A DNA stretch of 11,729 nucleotides, from assembly GCA_030152505.1 (NCBI GenBank), contig JASLJO010000097.1:1-11729 (forward strand). Direction: 5' to 3'. Position 1 is the stretch's first letter. Each line of letters starts with the position of its first letter. This document shows, piece after piece, positions 5,702 to 11,729 of the stretch. The notes under the pieces were generated by a model. The model was given only the letters and a program-made list of their open reading frames with translations. It did not search any database and had not been told where the DNA came from. The position numbers were made by a program, and so were the translations under genes. This DNA is from Solirubrobacterales bacterium (GTDB lineage Bacteria; Actinomycetota; Thermoleophilia; Solirubrobacterales; 70-9).

Positions 5702-6907
5702 CTATGGAGCGGCCATCCGCGGACTCGCGGGTGCCGGCTCGGCGCGACTGTCCGCCACCGCCACCCCGACCAGCACGGCGCTCGCGGCGATCACGGCCGC
5801 GAAGAGGCTCAGCGGCGCCGTGAGCAGCGCCAAGATCGGTAGGGCGATGCAGGCAACCGCCCTCGATCGCGGCACGCTCCCGGTCGCCCTGCGCATGAAG
5901 GCCATCTGGGCGAGCAGAAAGGTCGCCGGGCCGCCGAAGACGAGGACCGCCACGGCGAAGCCAACTGATCCGTTCGGATCGGCGATCGCCAGCTCGTCAC
6001 CCACCGCTATGGCGATGATGCCGATGACCATCAGGATCAGCGTGTAGTTGCCGACAGCGACCAGACGCGAGGGGTTGGCCGTCTCCTGCACCGCCCGTAC
6101 ACCGATCTCCTCGGCGCGGTGGAAGTAGCACCACCAGAGCGCGACCGAGCCGGCGAATGCGACCGCCAGGACGACCAGCCGGTTCGCCTGAACCGGCTGG
6201 TCGGCAAACGCGTTGCCGAGAGTGAGGACCGTCTCGCCCAGGGCGATCAGGAAGAAGAGGCGGAAGCGCTCGAGCAGGTGCTCGGCGTAGATCTGGCTGT
6301 CGGAGCTGAACGGGCTCTTTCGCCCCGGCAGGGGATGGCCAGCGATGACGCCGCAATAGGTCACCAGCGTCGCCACCGCCCACAGCGCGAGCTGCGCGCT
6401 TTCGTCGGTCACCAACCCGGCGATCCAGATCGGCGCCGTGCCGATCTCCCAAACCAGGGCGTTGACGAAATGCGCATGGAGTCGATGGCCGCGAAAGGCA
6501 AACACGGCGAACGCGGTCCTGCCGATCTGGATTGCGAGGTAGCCGCAGACAAACAGCCAGGCGCGATCGCCGAAGGCTCCCGATATGGACGTGGACATGA
6601 CCAGACTGGCGAACATCAGGCAAAGCAGCAACAGCCGGACCGGGCGGCGATCGGCGTCGAGCCAGTTCGACGTCCAGACCGTCATGAACCACGCGTACAT
6701 GACCGCCAGGGTCAGGACCAGGGTCTCGGCCATCCCGCGGGCATCGACGTGGCCGACCAGGTGATGGGCGAGCTGACTGACGGTGAAGACGTAGACCAGG
6801 TCGAAGAACAGCTCGAGTGGCGTGACCGCGCGCGCCACTTCGCGGGGACGCACCAGCGAAGGAGCGTGAGGACGATCGTCCGCGGGCATCATCACGCGCG
6901 TAAGCAT
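5702..6907 (-). CDS. ltrA: Low temperature requirement protein A (LtrA) family membrane protein
   Basis: The 401-residue product is a polytopic inner-membrane protein. The LtrA signature ELFFDLVYVFTVSQLAHHL is at residues 32-50, HLLERFRLFFLIALGETVL at 210-228, and LWWCYFHRAEE at 257-267. Hydrophobic helices fill residues 60-380 and the ends are short and polar. The family was named for a Listeria gene needed for growth in the cold; its biochemical role is not established. The ATG at 6907 has no clear Shine-Dalgarno, and ATG codons at residues 6 and 7 are possible alternatives. The gene lies 41 bases downstream of the tandem winged-helix regulator on the same strand, so the two may be co-transcribed and the regulator may act on it. 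Identity is confident; physiology is not. Confidence 0.92.
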   Translation of the reverse strand: MLTRVMMPADDRPHAPSLVRPREVARAVTPLELFFDLVYVFTVSQLAHHLVGHVDARGMAETLVLTLAVMYAWFMTVWTSNWLDADRRPVRLLLLCLMFASLVMSTSISGAFGDRAWLFVCGYLAIQIGRTAFAVFAFRGHRLHAHFVNALVWEIGTAPIWIAGLVTDESAQLALWAVATLVTYCGVIAGHPLPGRKSPFSSDSQIYAEHLLERFRLFFLIALGETVLTLGNAFADQPVQANRLVVLAVAFAGSVALWWCYFHRAEEIGVRAVQETANPSRLVAVGNYTLILMVIGIIAIAVGDELAIADPNGSVGFAVAVLVFGGPATFLLAQMAFMRRATGSVPRSRAVACIALPILALLTAPLSLFAAVIAASAVLVGVAVADSRAEPAPASPRMAAP

Positions 6908-6948
6908 GCGAAAGCTCGCGGACGGCAGTCATGCCAGGCATGCGCGCC

Positions 6949-8223
6949 CTACGGTTCGCGTTCAGACTCTTTTGGCGACTCGAACCCAGCCAGCGCGACA
7001 GTCATCGTGACCGGCGTCTCACCCGATTTCTTCATCCGGGCCTCGGCGCGGCCCTGCTCTCCGAGGACGAACACACGCAGCGCATCCAGGTCAGCCAGCA
7101 CCCCCATCCAGCCCTGCGCGTCGAGCTGAAGGAGCGACCAGGCGAGGCAGCCGTCGTCGCGGGCGTCAAAAGTTCCAGCCCTCATCGCCTCTCTCACCTG
7201 AGCGGAAAGCTCTTCAAACGTCCGCCAGGCTTCGGTGTCCGCCAGCTGGGCCGGCACGTCTGCCCAAGGACCGCCCTGGTCGTCGGAGACCGCGGGAACG
7301 GTGGCGCGGTAAAACTTCTCACTGGCCCCCCGGCGCCTTCCTCCAGTCCGAGTTTCGACCTCCCTGAGTAGGGCGATTTCCGCAAGCTTCTTGAAGCGAC
7401 GGCGGATGCCGGCGATGGAGTCTCCGCCAAATTCGGAGTGGAACCGCGGCGCGCTCATCTCACGTCGATTCGACTCTTCGACGATCCGCATGCACACCTC
7501 GTCCGCGAGGACCTTCGAGAGTCGAACCGGCAACGGGACAAAGGGCTCCTCATGGCTTTCCACGACGCGGGGAGCGACCACACCTCCGCCCTCAACCGGC
7601 GGCTCGAAGGCAATCTGCACAACGCTCGCGCGGATCGCCTCCTCGCCGGAGCGAGCGATTCTATGGGCGGAGTCATTCTGCTCTTCGAGGAGCCGCTCAA
7701 AATGCACCCTGATCGCGTCGATCGCGTTCTGCCAGCCACGTCGATCGAGACGCAGCGATACGAAGGCCAACCTGCGACTCGAGCCCGCCTCGAACCGCCC
7801 GGCCTGGATCGCCGCGCGGAGACGCCAGGCGATCTGCTTGAAGGAGTTCCAGCTGAAGGCGACGCGAATGGAGTACGGCAACAGAGCCCAGGTCTCGGCA
7901 TCGAAGAAGGCCAGCTCGGTTGCCCGATAGAAGCGCTCGACCCCGCCGCGACGGCTACCCCCCGGGCCTTCGCTCCGTATGAACTTGAGCCAGCCCGCCT
8001 CTGCGAGGCGATCGAAGTTTCGCGTAACTCTCGAGATCGAGCCGCCGCCGAACTCCTCGTGGAACTGCGTCGGGCTCATCTCCCGCATGTAGAGCTCGGT
8101 CACGATCTTCAGGCGCAGCTCGACGCCAAAGACGATGGACAGGCGCCGCAGGCGTGCCGCCTGTGGCCCACTGCTCGTCAAATGTCTGCTGTCACGCATT
8201 CTCCTGGAGTGATCGGCTCTCAT
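6949..8223 (-). CDS. Putative transcription regulator with two tandem winged-helix modules
   Basis: The 424-residue protein is one module repeated. Module 1 (about 29-208) has REMSPTQFHEEFGGGSISRV, then GGVERFYRAT (93-102), a helical part AAIQAGRFEAGSSRRLAF, and ends VVQIAFEPP. Module 2 (about 233-416) has REMSAPRFHSEFGGDSIAGI, ASEKFYRAT (300-308), EAMRAGTFDARDDGCLAW and ends VALAGFESP. Each starts with a helix-turn-helix resembling ArsR/PadR-like winged helices and then a helical partner or sensor domain. One chain may thus act as a covalent pseudo-dimer on DNA. Ligand and targets are unknown. From memory, single-module relatives are frequent in Thermoleophilia. ATG 8223 is favoured by TTGGAT-17-TAGACT just upstream; ATG at residue 9, with AGGAG almost touching it, is less likely. 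It precedes ltrA. Confidence 0.82.
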   Translation of the reverse strand: MRADHSRRMRDSRHLTSSGPQAARLRRLSIVFGVELRLKIVTELYMREMSPTQFHEEFGGGSISRVTRNFDRLAEAGWLKFIRSEGPGGSRRGGVERFYRATELAFFDAETWALLPYSIRVAFSWNSFKQIAWRLRAAIQAGRFEAGSSRRLAFVSLRLDRRGWQNAIDAIRVHFERLLEEQNDSAHRIARSGEEAIRASVVQIAFEPPVEGGGVVAPRVVESHEEPFVPLPVRLSKVLADEVCMRIVEESNRREMSAPRFHSEFGGDSIAGIRRRFKKLAEIALLREVETRTGGRRRGASEKFYRATVPAVSDDQGGPWADVPAQLADTEAWRTFEELSAQVREAMRAGTFDARDDGCLAWSLLQLDAQGWMGVLADLDALRVFVLGEQGRAEARMKKSGETPVTMTVALAGFESPKESEREP

Positions 8224-8234
8224 TGAGCGCGATG

Positions 8235-8263
8235 AGTCTACGGGGTATCTCGATGAGATCCAA
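8235..8263 (-). promoter_or_regulatory. Promoter of the tandem winged-helix gene
   Basis: On the minus strand TTGGAT (8263-8258) and TAGACT (8240-8235) are separated by 17 bases. The -10 box ends 11 bases before the ATG at 8223, implying a leader of only a few bases. Confidence 0.45.
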
Positions 8264-8330
8264 GTAGTTCCCGATCCTTACCACGCATAGATTGGCCCGA
8301 ATTTCCAACCATTTTGAAGGGGGTGAAAGG

Positions 8331-8390
8331 ATGAACCTCATAGCGAGCCAGGCGGCCCTTCCGGTCGTATCCATCAGGAAGGTCGGCTAG
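8331..8390 (+). CDS. Possible 19-residue peptide
   Basis: ATG 8331 is preceded by GGGGGTGAAAGG, which gives an acceptable Shine-Dalgarno. It encodes MNLIASQAALPVVSIRKVG before TAG. The surrounding DNA (about 8240-8345) is more AT-rich than its neighbours, and a 15-bp hairpin follows 21 bases after the stop. I know no homologue. It could be a small protein, a leader peptide without a following gene, or chance. The rest of the 250-base spacer holds only the minus-strand promoter and this hairpin. Confidence 0.25.
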   Translation: MNLIASQAALPVVSIRKVG

Positions 8391-8411
8391 TCGCCGCCTT
8401 CAGAAGTATGA

Positions 8412-8446
8412 GCCGGGCCCCTGGCGTCGATCGCCAGGGGCCCGGC
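8412..8446. terminator. Perfect 15-bp hairpin after the topoisomerase gene
   Basis: GCCGGGCCCCTGGCG (8412-8426) and CGCCAGGGGCCCGGC (8432-8446) are exact complements around a five-base loop. It lies 30 bases beyond the topoisomerase stop codon. There is no U tract in either direction. It could also end a plus-strand transcript from the spacer. Confidence 0.7.
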
Positions 8447-8476
8447 CCCTTCCGGCACGTCGATGCGCCACCGGCC

Positions 8477-9502
8477 CTACTCGATCAGCTCCAGGACTCG
8501 GCGCTCGATCGTGCCCTGCTGCCGAGGCGTAACCGTTCCTTCGGGCGCGAGGCTCGGAAGCTCGATCGTCTTGCCGTCACGGAAGCGGTCGAGTATCCGC
8601 GGGTCGATGTAGGAGCTGCGGCAGACCGCCGGGGTGTTGCCGAGCCGCTCGGCGACGCGCTTGACCGCGGCGCGGATCGCACGCTCCCCTCCCCCCTTCG
8701 AGCCAGGCGCTCCCTCTCGCGCAAGCTCGACCGCGGCGAGCACGGTCCCATGCCAGGTGCGGAAGTCCTTCGCGGAGAACTCCTCTCCCGCTTTCTCCTG
8801 CAGGTAGGCGTTGACCTCCTCGGAGCGGACGTCGCGCCAGGCCCCGTCCTCGCGGAAGACGAGGAGATCGTCAGGACCGCTGCGGCGGTGGCGCATCGCT
8901 TCGATCGCCGCCTTGACTTCGGGATCGCGGATCGACTGAACACGGCGCTGGCCGCTCTTCGCCGGGAAGTCGAAGACGACCTCCTCGCCCTCGATCGAGA
9001 CGTGCTCGCGCAGCACCGTGGCGACCCCGAAGCTCTCGTTGGCCTCGGCATACTCCTCGCCGCCGATCCGAAAGAAGCCCAGGTCGAGCAGGCGCACCGC
9101 GCAGGCCAGCGCCCGCTCGCGCGGCATCTTCCCGCGAGCAAGGTCCTTTTTCACCGCGCGCCGCAGACGCGGCAGCTTCGCGGCGAACTCTCGCATCGAC
9201 TCGAACTTGCGCTGCGCCGCCCACAGGTGCCAGCGCTCGTGGTAGAGGTACTGCTTGCGTCCGGCTTCGTCGAGCCCGGTCGCCTGGATGTGACCATAGG
9301 GGTCGCCGCAGATCCAAACGTCTTGCCAGGCGGGAGGGATCGCCAGCCCCCGAATCCGATCCAGGGTGTCCTCGTCGCTGACGCGCCCGCCTTCGGGGTC
9401 GAGGTAGCTGAAGCCGCTGCCCCGCCGCCTGCGGCTGATGCCAGGGCCCGAACAGTCAGAGCGCCTGAGTCGCCCCCGCGGGCGAAGCTCAGGTCCGCTC
9501 AT
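8477..9502 (-). CDS. DNA topoisomerase IB (poxvirus-type)
   Basis: Type IB enzymes relax positive and negative supercoils through a 3'-phosphotyrosyl nick. The 341 residues match bacterial members. The N-terminal domain has GFSYLDPEGGRVSD and RIRGLAIPPAWQDVWICGDP (49-68). The catalytic part has LGFFRIGGEEYAE (Arg145), FPAKSGQRR (Lys182), DFRTWHGT (Arg248) and LGNTPAVCRSSYIDPR, with Asn289 in the place often taken by His in the viral enzymes and the nucleophile Tyr298. All five catalytic positions are filled as in bacterial homologues. ATG 9502 has no clear Shine-Dalgarno, and the first 20 residues are basic and poorly conserved, so a slightly later start is possible. It lies 126 bases after the DUF4235-like gene on the same strand. 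It supplements, rather than replaces, the usual topoisomerase I. Confidence 0.93.
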   Translation of the reverse strand: MSGPELRPRGRLRRSDCSGPGISRRRRGSGFSYLDPEGGRVSDEDTLDRIRGLAIPPAWQDVWICGDPYGHIQATGLDEAGRKQYLYHERWHLWAAQRKFESMREFAAKLPRLRRAVKKDLARGKMPRERALACAVRLLDLGFFRIGGEEYAEANESFGVATVLREHVSIEGEEVVFDFPAKSGQRRVQSIRDPEVKAAIEAMRHRRSGPDDLLVFREDGAWRDVRSEEVNAYLQEKAGEEFSAKDFRTWHGTVLAAVELAREGAPGSKGGGERAIRAAVKRVAERLGNTPAVCRSSYIDPRILDRFRDGKTIELPSLAPEGTVTPRQQGTIERRVLELIE

Positions 9503-9628
9503 TCGGAAGGCGGCACCGGGATCGGCTTGCTCTCAAGTGCAGTGATCACCAGTGCTTTCATTGCGCAGGAGCTACCCGTAGTTCTGCTGCTTCAACCGCG
9601 GCCGGGCACAGCGAGGGCACCCGACTCG

Positions 9629-9904
9629 CTACCCGGACTCGGGTCGTTCCTCTCCCGGCCAGCTTCCGGTGCCCTTCGCAAAGGCCCGGCGCGCACCGTG
9701 TTCGGCGAGGCCTTTCGCCAGGCGGAAGATCGCGCCCTCGATCACGAGCGCCGCGACGAGCTTCGGCCAGGAGAACTTGCGATGCTCGGGACTCGGCGGC
9801 TCCTGGTCGTCGATCAAGCCCCAGAGGCGTTCGAAGATCTTCTTGCCGACCAGTCCGGCAAGCATCCCGGCAATGACACTGATGGGCGCGAACAGGAGTC
9901 TCAC
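9629..9904 (-). CDS. Small membrane protein of DUF4235 type
   Basis: The 91-residue protein begins with a hydrophobic segment (MRLLFAPISVIAGMLAGLVG, residues 1-20). It continues with KKIFERLWGLIDDQEPPSPE, a second hydrophobic stretch around 47-66 (PKLVAALVIEGAIFRL), and a basic tail. A first helix followed by K-x-x-x-x-x-W and PPSP-like residues is the pattern of DUF4235 proteins of actinobacteria; no function is known. The start is GTG 9904: GGGAGG lies six bases upstream and the GTG overlaps the yihY stop as GTGA, so the two are translationally coupled. A longer open frame upstream to 10285 is antisense-free but out of frame with yihY, so it is not the gene. A role in the membrane together with YihY is plausible, inferred from linkage only. 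Confidence 0.8.
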   Translation of the reverse strand: MRLLFAPISVIAGMLAGLVGKKIFERLWGLIDDQEPPSPEHRKFSWPKLVAALVIEGAIFRLAKGLAEHGARRAFAKGTGSWPGEERPESG

Positions 9905-10800
9905 CGTGGGCCTCCCTGTGGCTCCTCCCGCGGTTCGAGCTGGATCTCGCGCTCGGCTCGCGGGTCTCCTTCCGCGATCTCGAGGGCGCGCTCGCGCTCG
10001 GCGTTCAGCTGGTGACCGAAGAGGATCGCCAGGTTGCTGATCCAAAACCAGACGAGCAGGGCGACCAGCCCGCCGAGCGTCCCGTAGGTCTTGTCGTAGG
10101 AGCCGAAGTTGGCGACGAAGAAGGCAAAGGCGGCCGAGGCGAGAGCCCAGGCCACCAGCGCCACCAGCGCTCCCGGCGTCACCCAGCGGAAGCCGCGCAG
10201 CCTGGCGTTCGGCGAGGCGTAGTAGAGGAGGTCGATCATCAGCACGAAGATCGCCGCCATCACCGGCCACTTGGCAACGTTCCACAGGTCGACAGCGGTG
10301 CCGCCAATTCCAAGCGGCCCTGCCACGGCCCCGACGATCGGTCCGGTCAACACCAGTGCCAGGGCGAGTGCCGCCAGAGCAAGAACCATGACCAGCGTCA
10401 CCAGCAGCTGCAGAGGCCGCAGCTTCCAGAACCTCCGGCCCTCGGGGGTCTCATAGATCACGTTGGAGGCGCGGATGAAGGCGCCGATGTAGCCGGAGGC
10501 AGACCACAGCGCGACCGCGAGGCCGAGTACGAAGGCAAAGCCGGCGGCACTCTGGTTGGAGGCGATCGATTCGATCGGCCCCGAGAAGGTGTCGGCGGCC
10601 GACTGTGGGCCGATTTCGGTGACGATTTCGGTCAGGCTCTGGGTGGTGCCCTGCGGGTCGCCGACCAAGCCCACTATCGAGACGACTGCGATCAGGGCCG
10701 GGAAGAGCGAGAGCAGCCCATAGTAGGTGAGCGCGGCGGCCCAATCGGTGAGATTGTCCTCGCGGAACTCCCTCAGGGTTCGTTTGAGAGTGGCGATCAG
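9901..10800 (-). CDS. yihY: YihY/BrkB-family membrane protein, apparently with a CTG start
   Basis: Read from CTG 10800, the 299-residue product begins IATLKRTLREFREDNLTDWA and ALTYYGLLSLFPALIAVVSI. This is the conserved start of YihY proteins, including the first membrane helix. Later come SASGYIGAFIRASNVIYETP, several further helices, YGTLGGLVALLVWFWISNLA and FGHQLNAERER, then a charged tail. The family was once called ribonuclease BN, which is no longer accepted; its function is unknown. The frame has a TGA at 10810-10812 and then no ATG, GTG or TTG until GTG 10674, which would delete the first helix. GAGAGG lies five bases before CTG, and CTGA overlaps the stop of a small upstream gene. 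A frameshift joining the two frames is the main alternative. Overlaps the DUF4235-like gene by four bases. Confidence 0.82.
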   Translation of the reverse strand: MIATLKRTLREFREDNLTDWAAALTYYGLLSLFPALIAVVSIVGLVGDPQGTTQSLTEIVTEIGPQSAADTFSGPIESIASNQSAAGFAFVLGLAVALWSASGYIGAFIRASNVIYETPEGRRFWKLRPLQLLVTLVMVLALAALALALVLTGPIVGAVAGPLGIGGTAVDLWNVAKWPVMAAIFVLMIDLLYYASPNARLRGFRWVTPGALVALVAWALASAAFAFFVANFGSYDKTYGTLGGLVALLVWFWISNLAILFGHQLNAERERALEIAEGDPRAEREIQLEPREEPQGGPR

Positions 10801-10883
10801 GGCGTCCTCTCAGTTCGACCTTCCTGACTTCTCGCCATCGAAGCGGCGCGCTGCTTGCTCATCCCTTCTTGCGCAGCCTTCAT
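10797..10883 (-). CDS. Tiny basic protein resembling the DUF7218 motif
   Basis: The 28 residues from ATG 10883 start MKAAQEGMSKQRAASMARSQ and end EGRTERTP. The core GMSKQRAASMARSQ resembles the short helical motif of actinobacterial DUF7218 proteins (pattern like KEKAARIAN), which is a recollection rather than a search result. GAGAGG precedes the ATG by three bases; ATG 10862 after GAAGGG is an alternative. The frame stays open upstream (with WKGERK just before the ATG) but offers no standard start codon. The TGA overlaps the CTG of yihY, which suggests coupling. It may instead be the 5' part of yihY separated by a frameshift. Confidence 0.4.
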   Translation of the reverse strand: MKAAQEGMSKQRAASMARSQEGRTERTP

Positions 10884-11004
10884 CTTCCTCTCGCCTTTCC
10901 AGTGGGTCTCGGGCTCGGGTTTGGCGAGGAGTGAGCGGAGGGCCGCTCCCTTGGGCCTCGTGGCGTGTCTACCCCCAGAGGGCAGCGCAAAACGTGTCGC
11001 GTCG

Positions 11005-11475
11005 CTACAAAGCCAGGGCCGCGGCCTTCAGGTGCAATGCCTCAAGCCGGCTCAGCTGCTCGGTCGCCAGTTCGGTCAGGGCGCCGAGATCGAAGCCCGG
11101 CAGGTCGCTGGCGTGGGTGTGCGCCAGCGCCCGCCACAGCCGGCGCTTGCCGACAACGCCGATCTGCAACAGCTCCAGCTCCTCGAGGCGGCTCAATGGG
11201 GAGTAACCCGATAGCTGTCCGTTCAGCTTCAACCGACCCAGTCGCTCAGCGAGGACGGCCGCGAGCGATTTGAGCTTGCTCTGACCCACCCCGAGCCGAT
11301 CCATAACTGCCCTGAGCGTCTCTCGGTCGGACTCGATTTCGGTGCAGACCTCGGCCAACACCGGCCCGAACTCCGGATCGCCCTGGTTGCCGGCTCGCAA
11401 CCTCCTCGCCAGCTCGACCCCCGACGTCGCCCCCGCCAGGTGGTCGTTGAGATAGATGGCGAGTAGCTTCTCCAC
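11005..11475 (-). CDS. Helical protein of unknown function
   Basis: The 156-residue protein is almost entirely predicted helix by eye: MEKLLAIYLNDHLAGATSGV, then ELARRLRA, EFGPVLAEVCTEIESDRETL, a stretch ending in LNGQLSGYSPLSRLEELELL, and a C-terminal helix rich in Ala and Leu. Regularly spaced Glu and His hint at a ferritin-like four-helix bundle, but a clear di-iron ExxH pair is not seen, so I do not assign one. I recall similar proteins, unnamed, in many actinobacteria. The start is GTG 11475 with a weak Shine-Dalgarno; no later start fits the conserved beginning. It is transcribed divergently from the gene at 11608, with 132 bases between them, and is separated from the small gene downstream by 121 bases. 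Confidence 0.75.
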   Translation of the reverse strand: MEKLLAIYLNDHLAGATSGVELARRLRAGNQGDPEFGPVLAEVCTEIESDRETLRAVMDRLGVGQSKLKSLAAVLAERLGRLKLNGQLSGYSPLSRLEELELLQIGVVGKRRLWRALAHTHASDLPGFDLGALTELATEQLSRLEALHLKAAALAL

Positions 11476-11563
11476 GTTCCGTGGCTACCCCAGGGCCGCC
11501 CTCCCAAATCAGAGCAGAGCAGGTCGTGCCGGAACCCGTTTTGCTCGCGGTCCTCGGGGGTAG

Positions 11564-11590
11564 CTCGCTCAATACTGCACTGCAAGCGAG
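11564..11590. promoter_or_regulatory. Inverted repeat just before the last gene
   Basis: CTCGCT (11564-11569) and AGCGAG (11585-11590) flank 15 bases containing CAATACTGCACTGCA. It ends three bases before the AGGAGG of the gene at 11608. It could be an operator or a small 5' hairpin. The remaining divergent spacer shows no clear -35/-10 pair. Confidence 0.3.
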
Positions 11591-11607
11591 TTCAGGAGGC
11601 TGGACAG

Positions 11608-11729
11608 ATGGGCTCAGAGGAGACCGGCTTGGTCACCGGCACCAAGGACAAGGACTACAACGTGATCTGGTTCACCGAGCAGTGCCTCGGCAACGTGCTG
11701 CGATTGGAGACCTACATCGAGGATGCCGA
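11608..11729 (+). CDS. Conserved hypothetical protein, 5' part only
   Basis: ATG 11608 follows AGGAGG by eight bases, an excellent Shine-Dalgarno. The 40 residues inside the window read MGSEETGLVTGTKDKDYNVI, then WFTEQCLGNVLRLETYIEDA, and the frame is open at the window edge. After a short leader with TGLVTGTKDKDYN, a long amphipathic helix begins. From memory this opening recurs in small hypothetical proteins of Solirubrobacterales; no function is known to me. It is divergent from the helical protein at 11005-11475, and the two may form a pair sharing a control region. Confidence 0.75.
   Translation, partial: MGSEETGLVTGTKDKDYNVIWFTEQCLGNVLRLETYIEDA

Noticed and set aside
8192..8374. 60-codon minus-strand frame overlapping the winged-helix start
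   Set aside because: It has no Shine-Dalgarno and no recognisable family, and it overlaps both the promoter and the start of the better-supported gene.
8408..10015. Long plus-strand open frame (535 codons)
   Set aside because: It crosses the hairpin and is antisense to topoisomerase IB, the DUF4235-like gene and the end of yihY, all of which have recognisable motifs.
9905..10285. N-terminal extension of the DUF4235-like gene
   Set aside because: It lies out of frame within the yihY coding region. The GTG at 9904 with GGGAGG and the GTGA overlap gives the expected family start.
1..11729. CRISPR array, transposon or defence island
   Set aside because: No regularly spaced repeats, no transposase, recombinase, nuclease or toxin-antitoxin signatures were seen. 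The palindromes found are single and unlinked.

Overview
This is a GC-rich chromosomal window that reads like an actinobacterium, most probably of the Thermoleophilia/Solirubrobacterales group. The pointers are: very high third-position GC; tRNA genes without an encoded CCA; TAnnnT-type -10 boxes placed so close to start codons that some mRNAs look leaderless; and helical or winged-helix hypothetical proteins that, from memory and not from a search, are common in that group. The lineage is an inference from style, not from a marker gene. I see no CRISPR array, phage, plasmid, transposase or defence locus, and no obvious new multi-gene system.

Layout. Positions 1-399 hold two diverged copies of the start of threonyl-tRNA synthetase, fused head to head (convergent) with an 18-base loop. 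Each copy is cut off at the join, so this looks like a chimeric junction. Next, on the minus strand, is a large multi-pass membrane protein (475-2322) closed by a hairpin and interrupted in one loop by a 92-base palindromic element. Back to back with it are an AraC-type regulator made only of the DNA-binding domain (2348-2782) and a VOC/glyoxalase-fold protein (2822-3250); the two divergent promoters appear to share overlapping -10 boxes. A minus-strand cupin gene overlaps the VOC gene tail to tail and lies 25 bases behind tRNA-Val(GAC).

The middle holds zwf (glucose-6-phosphate dehydrogenase, 4019-5494) with a bidirectional-looking terminator, tRNA-Cys(GCA), an LtrA-family membrane protein (5702-6907) and, upstream of it, a regulator built of two tandem copies of one winged-helix module (6949-8223). 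Between that regulator and the next gene is a 250-base spacer with a small possible ORF and a perfect 15-bp hairpin.

The right part is a minus-strand cluster: a tiny basic protein, a YihY/BrkB-family membrane protein that apparently starts at CTG and overlaps the tiny gene by four bases, a DUF4235-like membrane protein overlapping by GTGA, and a poxvirus-type DNA topoisomerase IB. The window closes with two divergent genes for helical proteins of unknown function, the last one cut by the window edge. Apart from short operons (AraC-VOC, winged helix-LtrA, small ORF-YihY-DUF4235), the genes look like ordinary housekeeping and accessory neighbours rather than one pathway.
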